DNA of 64,000 nt. Source: Chryseobacterium sp. Leaf404 (GTDB taxonomy: Bacteria; Bacteroidota; Bacteroidia; Flavobacteriales; Weeksellaceae). Shown one piece after another: positions 6,645-15,326 of this stretch. Numbering within the stretch: position 1 is the stretch's first letter; each line of letters starts with the position of its first letter. A program made the translations under genes and the position numbers. The stretch spans positions 558,001-622,000 of the forward strand of contig NZ_LMQM01000001.1 in NCBI RefSeq assembly GCF_001424145.1. The letters are read 5' to 3'. Below the pieces are notes generated by a model. The model was not told the DNA's origin. It saw nothing but the letters and a program-made list of their open reading frames with translations, and did no database searches.

Positions 6645-9233
6645 ATGGCAAAGGCGACGAAGAAAGAGACCCCGTTAATGACGCAGTACAACACCATCAA
6701 GGCGAAATATCCTGATGCGCTGCTGCTTTTCAGAGTGGGTGATTTTTACGAAACTTTCGGACAGGATGCCGTGAGAACTTCTCAAATTTTAGGAATTGTT
6801 TTGACGAAAAGAGCCAACGGCGACGGTCATATCGAATTGGCCGGTTTTCCGCATCATTCGGTGGATTCTTATTTGCCTAAATTGGTCAGAGCAGGAATTC
6901 GCGTGGCAATCTGCGACCAATTGGAAGACCCGAAAACCGTAAAAGGAATTGTGAAACGTGGCGTAACAGAATTGGTAACGCCCGGAGTGACGTTTAACGA
7001 TCAGGTTCTGACTTCAAAAAAGAATAATTTCCTGCTTTCTCTTCACAAAGAAAAAGAAAAATACGGAATCGCTTTGGTCGATGTTTCCACCGGAGAGTTT
7101 TTGGTGAGTGAAGGAAATTTAGATAAGATTTTACACATCATCAATACATTTGATCCGAGTGAAATCATTTATCAACGAAGCGTACAGATTCCTGAACAAT
7201 TAAAAAACAGAAATGTTTTTAAATTAGAAGATTGGGCGTATCAATATAACTTTGCCTACGAAAAACTCACGAATCAATTCAGAACCAATTCGTTAAAAGG
7301 TTTTGGAGTTGAAGGTTTGCCTTTGGCAATTACCGCTGCAGGAGCGATTTTCGCTTATCTGGTTGAAGATACGCATCATAAATTACTGGCGCACATTACC
7401 AAAATTCAGATTATTCCGCAGGAAGATTATCTGATGATGGATCATTTTACGCTGAGAAATCTGGAAATCGTTTATCCAAGCAATCCGAAAGGAAAATCTT
7501 TGCTGGATATTATTGATAAAACTTCCACACCAATGGGCGGGAGATTATTGAGAAGAAGAATTATTCTGCCTTTAAAATCTGTTGAAGAAATTGGCCGTCG
7601 ACTTTCGTTGATTGATTTTTTAAACGAAAATGATCAACTGAAATATGAAATTTCAGAATTATTAAAAGCGATCTCAGATTTAGACCGATTGATGGGAAAA
7701 CTGGCGGCAGAAAAGATCTGCCCAAAAGAAATGGGCTACCTGCGTCAGAGTTTGATTAATATTCAGAAAATCAAAAGATTGCTTCATCCTCACGCAGATG
7801 TTTTGGCTTGGCTGGAACCTTTAAATTCTCTGGATGATTTGATTCAATTGCTTGAAAATTATCTGAATGAAGAACTTCCTGTAAATCTCGCCAAAGGAAA
7901 TGTGATCAAAAAAAATATTTCCGAAGAACTGGACCATTTAAGAGGTTTACAGAATAAAGGACGAGGTTTTCTGGATGAAATGTGTCACCGCGAAGTAGAG
8001 CGAACAGGAATTACAAGCCTTAAAATTGATTTTAATAATGTTTTCGGATATTTTATTGAAGTAAGAAATACGCATAAAGATAAAGTTCCAAGTGACTGGA
8101 TCAGAAAGCAAACGCTTGTGAACGCTGAACGATACATTACTGAAGAACTGAAAGAATACGAAAGCCAGATTCTTGGTGCTGAAGAAAAAATCAGCGTTCT
8201 GGAAAATCAGCTGTACCGGAAAGTGTGTTCGGATACGATGATTTACATAGACAGAATTCAGGAAAATTCAAATATCATTGCCCAGCTTGATGTTGCTGTT
8301 GGCCTATCTGAACTGGCGGTTTCTGAAAGTTATACCAAACCTGTTTTGAATGACGGATTTAAAATTGATTTAAAGGAAGCCAGACATCCCATTATCGAAA
8401 ATGCCCTTCCTTTGGGCGAAAAATACATTCCGAACGACATCTTTTTAGATAAAGATTCCCAGCAGATTATCATGGTAACCGGCCCCAACATGGCGGGTAA
8501 ATCGGCGATTCTCCGTCAGACCGCAATTGTCTGTCTGATGGCACAAATCGGAAGTTTTGTTCCTGCAAAACACGCTGAAATCGGAGTTTTAGATAAAATC
8601 TTCACAAGAGTGGGAGCGAGCGACAATATTTCTGCCGGAGAATCAACTTTTATGGTGGAAATGAATGAAGCGGCCTATATTTTAAATAATATTTCCGACC
8701 GAAGTTTGATTTTACTGGATGAAATCGGTCGTGGAACTTCCACTTATGACGGGGTTTCCATTGCGTGGGCGATTGCGGAATATCTGCATCAACATCCAAC
8801 GCAGGCAAAGACTTTATTTGCAACGCATTATCATGAGTTGAATGAGATGACTGTGAATTTCGAACGGGTTAAAAATTTCCATGTTTCCATTCAGGAAAAT
8901 AAAGGAAATATTATCTTTTTGAGAAAACTGGTTCAGGGCGGAAGTGAGCACAGCTTTGGTATTCACGTGGCGAAACTCGCAGGAATGCCATCAAAAGTAG
9001 TGAACCGGGCTAATGAAATCCTGAAAACCCTTGAAGCAAGCCGTTCGCAGGGCAGTTCGTCAGAAGGTGTAAAAAGGGTGACCGAAGAAAACATGCAGCT
9101 TTCTTTTTTCCAGCTTGATGATCCGGTTCTGGAAAACATCAGGGAAGAACTCACGAAAATTGATATCAATACTTTGACACCCATCGAGGCTTTGATGAAG
9201 CTGAATTCTATTAAGAAAATGATTGGAAAGTAG
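6645..9233 (+). CDS. mutS: DNA mismatch repair protein MutS
   Basis: MutS recognises base mismatches and small loops and recruits MutL. At 862 aa it has all the MutS1 landmarks: the mismatch-reading FRVGDFYETF (Phe-x-Glu) near residue 30, the connector and lever domains, and the ATPase with Walker A GPNMAGKSAILRQ, Walker B LILLDEIGRGTSTYDG and the ATHYHEL switch. The C-terminal helix-turn-helix dimerisation region is present (VNRANEILKTLE). The protein looks intact and full length, so the broken genes in this window are not explained by an obvious mutS defect. Confidence 0.98.
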   Translation: MAKATKKETPLMTQYNTIKAKYPDALLLFRVGDFYETFGQDAVRTSQILGIVLTKRANGDGHIELAGFPHHSVDSYLPKLVRAGIRVAICDQLEDPKTVKGIVKRGVTELVTPGVTFNDQVLTSKKNNFLLSLHKEKEKYGIALVDVSTGEFLVSEGNLDKILHIINTFDPSEIIYQRSVQIPEQLKNRNVFKLEDWAYQYNFAYEKLTNQFRTNSLKGFGVEGLPLAITAAGAIFAYLVEDTHHKLLAHITKIQIIPQEDYLMMDHFTLRNLEIVYPSNPKGKSLLDIIDKTSTPMGGRLLRRRIILPLKSVEEIGRRLSLIDFLNENDQLKYEISELLKAISDLDRLMGKLAAEKICPKEMGYLRQSLINIQKIKRLLHPHADVLAWLEPLNSLDDLIQLLENYLNEELPVNLAKGNVIKKNISEELDHLRGLQNKGRGFLDEMCHREVERTGITSLKIDFNNVFGYFIEVRNTHKDKVPSDWIRKQTLVNAERYITEELKEYESQILGAEEKISVLENQLYRKVCSDTMIYIDRIQENSNIIAQLDVAVGLSELAVSESYTKPVLNDGFKIDLKEARHPIIENALPLGEKYIPNDIFLDKDSQQIIMVTGPNMAGKSAILRQTAIVCLMAQIGSFVPAKHAEIGVLDKIFTRVGASDNISAGESTFMVEMNEAAYILNNISDRSLILLDEIGRGTSTYDGVSIAWAIAEYLHQHPTQAKTLFATHYHELNEMTVNFERVKNFHVSIQENKGNIIFLRKLVQGGSEHSFGIHVAKLAGMPSKVVNRANEILKTLEASRSQGSSSEGVKRVTEENMQLSFFQLDDPVLENIREELTKIDINTLTPIEALMKLNSIKKMIGK

Positions 9234-9318
9234 TTGGAGCTGGAGTGTTTGAGAGTCAGAAAGTCATTAATAGCAACTCATTATAATATTTTATTGATAA
9301 AGCTTCCAAAAATCACAC

Positions 9319-9765
9319 TTACTTTACACTTATTGTCAATGGGATCTGCACCCTGCTTCTCACATTTTGACCTTTATACTGACCTGCTTTCCATTTGGTT
9401 TTGATACTTCTGGTTGCTCTGTACACCTCTCTGTTGAAATCTTCATTTGCACCCGCAGCTTTTACACCCGTAATGCTGCCATCTCTTTCAACGGTAAATG
9501 AAATAATGCTTTTAAAAAGATTCTCACCACCTTCTGTTTTAAAAGTTTCGATGTCAGCATTTTCTTTAATCTGAGTTTCGAAAGCCGCTATTCCGCCAGG
9601 ATACACAGGCATTTAATCCGGTCTGTCGTAGATTTTTGTTACGTCTGCTTTCAGATGTGGCGTGGACGTTGATGGTGGTGGAACAGCAAGGCTGTAATCA
9701 GGGGTATTCTGCGCGAAAGCAAAAGAGCTGATTGAGAGACTTAATATAAAAAATATCGTTTTCAT
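9319..9765 (-). pseudogene. Secreted TonB-C-terminal-domain protein interrupted by an in-frame TAA
   Basis: Reading from ATG at 9765 gives a signal peptide (MKTIFFILSLSISSFAFAQ) and a linker ending KIYDRPD. An in-frame TAA follows at 9613-9615, and the same frame then continues as MPVYPGG into a complete TonB-CTD to 9319. Paralogues in this window have no stop at that spot (for example YKTTDQPAEFPGG at 13417-13830), so a single C-to-T change in a CAA codon is the simplest explanation. The part after the stop begins with ATG (TAAATG), so reinitiation is possible, but that product would lack the export signal. A nonsense pseudogene or a sequence error is most likely. Confidence 0.8.
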
Positions 9766-9787
9766 TTTTAATCGTTTTTCAAAATTA

Positions 9788-10507
9788 TTAAAATTTTACC
9801 GGAAATCTGAATCTTACGTTCTGACCTTCCACCTTTGCCGGAAACCATTTTACCGACTGTTTTTGTACGGCTTCTTTGATCGCTTCATTTTTGCGTTGGT
9901 CATCACCATAAATTTTCACATCAGATAAAGTGCCGTCTGTTTCTATGATAAAATCTGCAGTAAAAGTATAGCCTTCAATAAAAACCCCTCCCTCATTTAA
10001 AATCAGTTTCTTAAAACTTTCCAGTCCTTTTGGATAATAAGGCAGCTGTTCTACGGTCTGATACAGTTTTTTCGTATCCATCTTTTTTCTGCCAAACAGT
10101 TTTTCAGGGTTACCAGTTCCTCTTGGAACAACAGATTTTGAAACAGAAGTTGCTACATGATATCCTACCAGTTTACCTTCGTTTTCGGCGGCTTTCCATT
10201 TGATGTTTATGGTTTTAAAGGCGCGCAGCACCTCAGCATTAAAACCTTTATCATCACCTGAGGATTTTATGGCAGACATGCTTCCGTCTTTTTCTATGAT
10301 AAATTCAACATTAGTAAAATAATCTCTGTCTGAAGCCAGTTTTGAAAAATTTATGTTATCAAATAAGTCTTTCTTAAAACTTGATTTTCCTATATATTGA
10401 GGCACCACATCGGCCTGCTCAAATGGATCTCCGTTTCCAAATATTTTTTCCTGTCCACAGGTAAATCCGAAAACGATAAGGGTGCAAAAAAGTAAAATAT
10501 TTTTCAT
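9788..10507 (-). CDS. Secreted protein with two TonB-C-terminal-like domains
   Basis: The 239-aa protein has an N-terminal export signal ending near FTCGQ, which may be a lipobox. Two tandem domains of the TonB/TolA C-terminal fold follow, about residues 35-120 and 145-239. Each carries the pattern of a conserved strand (VEFIIEKDGSMSAIKSSG; ADFIIETDGTLSDVKIYG), an alpha helix and a closing W-K/P-A strand (IKWKAAENEG; VKWFPAKVEG). There is no N-terminal membrane anchor or proline-rich spacer, so it cannot act as a normal TonB energiser. It lies in a same-strand run with two other TonB-CTD genes. Role unknown. Confidence 0.8.
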   Translation of the reverse strand: MKNILLFCTLIVFGFTCGQEKIFGNGDPFEQADVVPQYIGKSSFKKDLFDNINFSKLASDRDYFTNVEFIIEKDGSMSAIKSSGDDKGFNAEVLRAFKTINIKWKAAENEGKLVGYHVATSVSKSVVPRGTGNPEKLFGRKKMDTKKLYQTVEQLPYYPKGLESFKKLILNEGGVFIEGYTFTADFIIETDGTLSDVKIYGDDQRKNEAIKEAVQKQSVKWFPAKVEGQNVRFRFPVKF

Positions 10508-10547
10508 TTTTCTAAAAGACTAAAATAATCATTCTCGAAACAGCAAT

Positions 10548-10579
10548 AAAAAAATCGGCCTAAAAAATTTTTAAGCCGA
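10548..10579 (-). terminator. Terminator downstream of the TonB-CTD gene at 10600-11067
   Basis: Arms TCGGC (10555-10559) and GCCGA (10575-10579) are extended by A/T pairing in the loop. Read leftward, a run of seven T follows (10548-10554). Confidence 0.7.
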
Positions 10580-10599
10580 ATTAGATTTTAATATATAGT

Positions 10600-11067
10600 T
10601 TACCATTTTCTCAAACCAATGGGAATATAGAAAATATAACGTACCGGTTTACCCCCTGTTTTGGCAGGTTTCCAGCGCTCGAAAACCTTTCTTACGGCTT
10701 CTTCGCCTGCTGCTGCGTGTTTTTTGTTTTTGCTGATGGCAGCGTATTTCCGTACGTAGCCGTCTTTTTCTACAATCACGTAAATGGTAGTGCTGAACTG
10801 CTCTTTATTTTTGATGTCAATAATCGGCATATTTTCTGAGACTTTGTAGAGATAAGCCTTTTTACCACCAGGATATTCCGGTTCCTGGTCTGCTGTTGTC
10901 ACTACATCTTTCAAATCCAGCTTTTTTGAAAGCTCTGCATAATCTGGCAGTTCTTCTACAGATTTTGCCCCTTGCGGCTTTACTTCAGCATCGGTTTTTG
11001 GCTTAGCCTGTGCGCTCATCATCACGGGTACAGAAGCCAGCATCGCCATCATCATTAATTTTTTCAT
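10600..11067 (-). CDS. Secreted TonB-C-terminal-domain protein
   Basis: The 155-aa product has a signal peptide (MKKLMMMAMLASVPVMMSAQ) and a Lys/Pro-containing linker. One TonB-CTD-like domain follows, with EPEYPGGKKAYLYKV, TTIYVIVEKDGYVRKYA and ERWKPAKTGGKPVRYIFYIPI. The YPGG and W-x-PA signatures match the neighbours at 9319, 9788 and 13417, so these are paralogues. Free-standing secreted TonB-CTD proteins are common in Flavobacteriia but have no assigned role. Location in the periplasm is inferred from the signal. Confidence 0.8.
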   Translation of the reverse strand: MKKLMMMAMLASVPVMMSAQAKPKTDAEVKPQGAKSVEELPDYAELSKKLDLKDVVTTADQEPEYPGGKKAYLYKVSENMPIIDIKNKEQFSTTIYVIVEKDGYVRKYAAISKNKKHAAAGEEAVRKVFERWKPAKTGGKPVRYIFYIPIGLRKW

Positions 11068-11215
11068 TCAAAAAACTTTTGTGTGAAATTAAAATATTTA
11101 AGAATAACGCTTAAGTATCAAAAAAAGTGCCTAATCCAATATTTGGTGAAATTTCCGTCAACAAAATTGGCTTTATTTTGCCAAATAATTTATGTTTGCA
11201 GTAGATAAACATGAA

Positions 11216-11602
11216 ATGAAAATTAAATTTAGTCTCAAGTATCTTTTGCTTACCCTGCTCCTTTTTGGCATTGAAGTTTTAATTGCTACAGTGTTTAAAA
11301 ACAATTTCTTCATAAGAGCCTACCTTGGCGATGTGATTGTGGTAATGCTGCTCTACACTTTTGTAAGAACTTTTCTAAAAATAAACAGCATCAGACTGAT
11401 ATCCGGAATTTTCATTTTTTCCTGTATTGTAGAGTTTGCACAGTATTTTAATATCGCCGAAAAATTAGGTTTCCAAAAAGGAAGCCTGATGTATATTGTC
11501 GTCGGAAACTCATTCTCCTGGATTGATATTTTGTGTTATGCAATCGGATGTCTGCTTCTTTTTGTTCCGGTTTACCTGAACAGAAATACCATGAGATTCT
11601 GA
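11216..11602 (+). CDS. DUF2809-family membrane protein
   Basis: The start at 11216 (MKIKFSLKYLLL) gives 128 aa with four hydrophobic segments, matching the DUF2809 family of small inner-membrane proteins of unknown function. Typical family features are the polar-flanked segment IVEFAQYFNI and the late motif FSWIDILCYAIGC. An ATG at 11192 would add only eight unconserved residues. Its 3' end overlaps the end of the convergent broken gene at 11572-11809 by 31 bases. Confidence 0.8.
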   Translation: MKIKFSLKYLLLTLLLFGIEVLIATVFKNNFFIRAYLGDVIVVMLLYTFVRTFLKINSIRLISGIFIFSCIVEFAQYFNIAEKLGFQKGSLMYIVVGNSFSWIDILCYAIGCLLLFVPVYLNRNTMRF

Positions 11603-11809
11603 AAAACCGTTATCATAAGCATCAAAACACCACCCACAACAATGGATCCTACAAGACCATAAAGCCAGAAGATTAAATATTTCTTTACTTAATCGTCTTC
11701 TATTACCTTTATTTTCCAAACTGATGTGATGATAAATCCTAAAAATATCTGAAAAAAGTATAACTATCGGTAAAAAAAGTAAAATTGCAAAATCGCCCAA
11801 TTTCCCCAT
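11572..11809 (-). pseudogene. Frameshifted small membrane protein gene
   Basis: From ATG at 11809 the first frame reads MGKLGDFAILLFLPIVILF..., a good transmembrane segment, to about RRLSKE. It then loses sense (Cys/Trp-rich). Shifting by one base in the run AGTAAAGAAATATTT restores KKYLIFWLYGLVGSIVVGG and a second hydrophobic helix ending in TAA at 11572-11574. The length of 238 nt is 79 codons plus one base, consistent with a single-base insertion. Either a real frameshift or a sequence error; as written the gene is broken. The family is not recognised; the repaired product would be about 78 aa with two membrane helices. Confidence 0.6.
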
Positions 11810-11851
11810 GAATAAAGATTTTATTTATTTAAAAATCTGATTTGAAAACAA

Positions 11852-12769
11852 TTATCTTCCAAACTGATCATATTTGTCTTCGGCATATTTGATGAAGCGG
11901 TTCAGAAGGGTTACATTTTCTTTTTCCATTTTCGAAAGCTGATTATCCACATTGTTTGAAACCGGAATATACCAGTCTGTCTGCTCAAAAAAGTATCTGT
12001 AGGTAGGTTTTTTGAAAGCATAACCGTGTCTTGCGAAAACTGCATTTTTAATGATTTCCATATCAAGTTTTCTGAGATTTTTCAAATCTTTCTCAGCAAG
12101 CTTCTGCTTTGAAGCATTTATTTTGAAAACGGCATCAGAGGCAAATCTGTTTTTTGAAGTGGTGTAGGATTCGGTTTTACCATCATCATCGGTATATTTT
12201 TCCTTGAAATTCCGTGGATTTTCCCAATCGATGAGATCAGAATCTTCATTAAGCATAAAATTGGGATTATAGACAAATTCTTTCTTTGCCAGCTTTAGAT
12301 TTTTCACAGGAATATTTACGCCCGTCTTTTTGTATGCCGCCCAGCTTCCCGACATTGAATCTTTATAGATTTTTATTTCAAACCTTCCATCGGATTTATC
12401 ATCGCCCGGCTCATCAAGTATAAATGAATTTCCAGCTTCATTGAAAACACCTCTGAAAGGCCTTTGGTTCCCGTTCACAATGCTTTGCCCGTACACAGAA
12501 TCCTTGGTAATTCTGTTGATTTTCAGCGACAGCTTTTTATAATCTGTCCCTTCATAAGATTCCTGAGTTTCGCTGTCGAAGATTTTCCCTTTGCCAAAAA
12601 AATCGCCTGTGTAAATGCCATAAAGTTCCTTATGAATTTCAGGAATTACCACAGAATCTTTCTTTTCTGAAACACTGTCGTTAGGTTTTTCTGTTGCTTC
12701 TTTTTCTTTTTTACAACTCACCAAAATGGCAACTGAAAAGGCAAGAAGCGATAATTTTAAAATTTTCAT
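11852..12769 (-). CDS. YARHG-domain lipoprotein
   Basis: The start at 12769 (MKILKLSLLAFSVAILVSCKKEKE) gives 305 aa with a lipobox ending at Cys 20 and a charged Lys/Glu tether. This start overlaps the stop of the upstream DUF2306 gene as ATGA, so the two are coupled; the upstream ATG at 12943 would run through that gene. The C-terminal region contains the YARHG domain (KNAVFARHGYAFKKPTYRYFFEQTDWY), an extracytoplasmic domain thought to bind cell-wall components or peptides. The middle (about 60-190) is a beta-rich region of unknown type with repeated YGIYTGDFFGKG-like strands. Confidence 0.85.
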   Translation of the reverse strand: MKILKLSLLAFSVAILVSCKKEKEATEKPNDSVSEKKDSVVIPEIHKELYGIYTGDFFGKGKIFDSETQESYEGTDYKKLSLKINRITKDSVYGQSIVNGNQRPFRGVFNEAGNSFILDEPGDDKSDGRFEIKIYKDSMSGSWAAYKKTGVNIPVKNLKLAKKEFVYNPNFMLNEDSDLIDWENPRNFKEKYTDDDGKTESYTTSKNRFASDAVFKINASKQKLAEKDLKNLRKLDMEIIKNAVFARHGYAFKKPTYRYFFEQTDWYIPVSNNVDNQLSKMEKENVTLLNRFIKYAEDKYDQFGR

Positions 12770-13404
12770 ATCTGTTTTTTTCTGATTAAATATTCGATTA
12801 AAATAATATTCGGAACCCAGCCGAGCCATGCTACAACTTCGTAAACATCCATTGGGTCTGGGTGAAATAAATATACAATAATTACTTTCCAGATCCTTAA
12901 AGTAAGCGCAGAAATTGAAAGGGCAAAACTCCGCCACATCCACTGTTTATGTTCTTTAAATTTTTTCTGTCGGGCTAACTGATAAGCTTTACAAGTGGTA
13001 AACCACCACAGACAGCCCAGAATAACAAATGATGTTTTGGCAAAAAAATCACCATTGGCAAAAATACCCATGTAAATTCCGGAAGGTGCCGCAAGGAAGA
13101 GAATCAGAAAAATATAAATTTTTCCGGCGTTCCTGTGAAAGTTTTTTAAGCCGAAATCTATTCTGATAATGGCTAAAAACCCTGCCAGTAAAACAAAAAT
13201 GCTGGTATAAACATGAGTGTAGAAAAACCAGAGATATTCAGGTCTTCCTTCCACTTCGGTCTGTTTGATCATCAGGAAACTTACATCAGTTTTAAGGGGA
13301 ACATATTCTAAAGTGATTTTCAGCATGAGCCAAAAGAAATATGCAAAACCGACGATGAGAAGGGTTTTTGTAAAGATTGGGATGTTTTTTTTAAGGGAAA
13401 GCAT
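12766..13404 (-). CDS. DUF2306-family integral membrane protein
   Basis: This 212-aa inner-membrane protein has about six hydrophobic segments. Family features of DUF2306 include the conserved His-containing segments FFYTHVYTSIFVLLAGF and KNFHRNAGKIYIF, and KEHKQWMWRSFALSISALTLRIW near residue 150. These histidines suggest a haem- or metal-binding four-helix core similar to cytochrome-b561-like proteins, which is inference. It is the upstream partner of the YARHG lipoprotein gene (4-base overlap), and the TonB-CTD gene at 13417 ends 12 bp before it. Confidence 0.82.
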   Translation of the reverse strand: MLSLKKNIPIFTKTLLIVGFAYFFWLMLKITLEYVPLKTDVSFLMIKQTEVEGRPEYLWFFYTHVYTSIFVLLAGFLAIIRIDFGLKNFHRNAGKIYIFLILFLAAPSGIYMGIFANGDFFAKTSFVILGCLWWFTTCKAYQLARQKKFKEHKQWMWRSFALSISALTLRIWKVIIVYLFHPDPMDVYEVVAWLGWVPNIILIEYLIRKKQI

Positions 13405-13416
13405 CTTGGGTCAGAT

Positions 13417-13830
13417 CTACTCAAATCTCATATTTAAAGGCATTTTATATTGAGATTTTACGTCTACGTTATTTATTTTTGCAGGAATCCATTTTGTATT
13501 TTTTAACGACAAAAAAGCCCTTCTCGTCTCACTGTTAAAAACAGCATCTTCTCCAACAGCCTTTACATTATCCACTTTCCCATTCTCTAAAATTACAAAG
13601 GTAAGTTCGCAATTCACCTCACCTTTTCCGTTTAAAGCAGTTGCATCGAAATTTTGCGCAAATGCCTGACGAAATTTCCCAATTCCTCCAGGAAATTCGG
13701 CAGGTTGATCTGTTGTTTTATAAATGCTGTCTTTCGAAAGTATCCGTTCAGGCTTTGAAACCTGAGATTCTTGGGAGAAAGCTAATGAAAACATTAAAAT
13801 TGATAAAAGTTGCCATGTTTTGTTCATCAT
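13417..13830 (-). CDS. Secreted TonB-C-terminal-domain protein
   Basis: The 137-aa product has a signal peptide (NKTWQLLSILMFSLAFSQ) and one TonB-CTD-like domain: QPAEFPGGIGKFRQAF, CELTFVILENGKVDNVKAVG, and KNTKWIPAKINNVDVKSQYKMPL. It is the closest intact relative of the broken gene at 9319-9765 and shows what the reading frame should look like there. It is transcribed after the BaiN-like gene (6-bp gap). No membrane anchor other than the signal; role unknown. Confidence 0.82.
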   Translation of the reverse strand: MMNKTWQLLSILMFSLAFSQESQVSKPERILSKDSIYKTTDQPAEFPGGIGKFRQAFAQNFDATALNGKGEVNCELTFVILENGKVDNVKAVGEDAVFNSETRRAFLSLKNTKWIPAKINNVDVKSQYKMPLNMRFE

Positions 13831-13836
13831 AATATT

Positions 13837-15042
13837 TTAGTTTAAATTATTTAAATCATGAGAAATCAGCCATGCTTCACTCCAGCACGCCTGAAAATTA
13901 AATCCTCCCGTCACGGCGTCGATATTTAAAACTTCTCCGGCGATATAGAAATTAGGCAAAATCTTTGAAGACATATTTTTAAAGTTAATTTCCTTTAAAT
14001 CAACACCTCCGGCGGTTACAAACTCGTCTTTGAAAGTGGATTTTCCTGTCACGTTGAATTTCTTTTTACATAAATTGTCAATAATAGTCTGCATTTCTTT
14101 TCCTGAAATTTGTGCAACCTGTTTGTTAACATTTACATTTGAAACTTCCAGAATTCTCTGCCAGAAACGGTTTGTTACCTCAAAAATTTTTGATGAGCCG
14201 ATTGTTTTCTTCGGATTGGATTGTTTAAAATTAAGAAATAATTCCTCTGCCTCATCAAGATCTTTTGAAATAAAATTCACCTCAATTTCGAAATTATATT
14301 TCACTTTTGCCAGATTGATAGCTTCCCACGCGGAAATCTTCAAAATCGCTGGCCCCGAGAGTCCCCAGTGTGTAATTAAAAGTGGTCCGCTTTCTTCGGT
14401 TTTCAGCTTTGGAATTGAAGTTTCTGCCATTTCGAAACTCGTTCCCAAAAGGTCTTTCAATAAATCATCTTTGATATTAAAAGTAAACAGTGACGGAACA
14501 AGATCAATAATTTTATGCCCTAAATTCTCAATCATCTTTAAAGATTTCGGCGAACTTCCGGTAGAATACACCACAAAATCGGCTTCAAAATCTCCTAAAC
14601 TGGTTTTAACCAAATATTTTTCATTCAGCTTTTCAATTTCCTTAACGGAACATTTTGTTTTTACCTCTACATTTTTCTTCTGGATTTCATTTAAAAAACT
14701 GTTGATAATTGTCTGCGAAGAATTGCTTTCCGGAAAAACACGGTTGTCATTTTCTATCTTTAATGGAATACTTCGTTTTTCAAACCAATCCATCGTATCA
14801 CCGGGCTGAAATTTGGTGAAAACACTCAGCAATTCTTTGTTGCCACGTGGATAAAACTGAACCAGTTCTTTTGGATCAAAACAGGCATGGGTAACGTTGC
14901 AGCGACCACCGCCCGAGATTTTAACTTTCTGAAGAACATCAGAATTCTGCTCTAGAATCGTGATTTTATATTTGCTTCCGTCAAGATTGGCTGCGCAGAA
15001 AAAGCCTGCCGCACCACCTCCGATAATGATTATTTGCTTCAT
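13837..15042 (-). CDS. BaiN/HI0933-like FAD-dependent oxidoreductase
   Basis: This 401-aa cytoplasmic flavoprotein belongs to the HI0933/YhiN/BaiN family of NAD(P)/FAD-dependent oxidoreductases. The N-terminal dinucleotide fold is clear (IIGGGAAGFFCAANL). The family signature KISGGGRCNVTHACFDP follows, and later ITHWGLSGPAILKIS. The C-terminal FAD-closing segment is FYIAGEVLNIDAVTGGFNFQACWSEAWL. Substrate is unknown for most members; BaiN acts on bile acids in gut clostridia, which should not be transferred here. It is head of a same-strand run with the small TonB-CTD gene. Confidence 0.88.
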   Translation of the reverse strand: MKQIIIIGGGAAGFFCAANLDGSKYKITILEQNSDVLQKVKISGGGRCNVTHACFDPKELVQFYPRGNKELLSVFTKFQPGDTMDWFEKRSIPLKIENDNRVFPESNSSQTIINSFLNEIQKKNVEVKTKCSVKEIEKLNEKYLVKTSLGDFEADFVVYSTGSSPKSLKMIENLGHKIIDLVPSLFTFNIKDDLLKDLLGTSFEMAETSIPKLKTEESGPLLITHWGLSGPAILKISAWEAINLAKVKYNFEIEVNFISKDLDEAEELFLNFKQSNPKKTIGSSKIFEVTNRFWQRILEVSNVNVNKQVAQISGKEMQTIIDNLCKKKFNVTGKSTFKDEFVTAGGVDLKEINFKNMSSKILPNFYIAGEVLNIDAVTGGFNFQACWSEAWLISHDLNNLN

Positions 15043-15326
15043 AGTTTTGAATTGACCACAAAAGTCAAAAAAGCTATTTGTTTTTTTAATTTTTTTAAAA
15101 GGTCAAAAAAAGGTTCTTCTTATTCTGTTTTCTCAAAAAAATTTAAAAGCTTTATGTAAAGGATTATTTCTGCAAAACTACAATTTTTATAAACCATCTT
15201 ATTTGAGTAATTTTGTGACAATAAATCAACTGCTCGGGCACAATCCTTTTTTGAACTTTTATGAGCTGAATTTTAGCTCTATGTGATGTTAATCTTTGTG
15301 ACTTTTGTGGTTTAAAATAAATTTAA

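Noticed and set aside
11510..11809. Single intact 99-aa protein on the minus strand
   Set aside because: The second half is Cys/Trp-rich nonsense while the alternative frame gives a clean membrane helix, so a frameshift is preferred.
14030..14809. 259-codon open frame on the plus strand inside the BaiN-like gene
   Set aside because: It is antisense to a well-supported conserved gene and has no recognisable domain.
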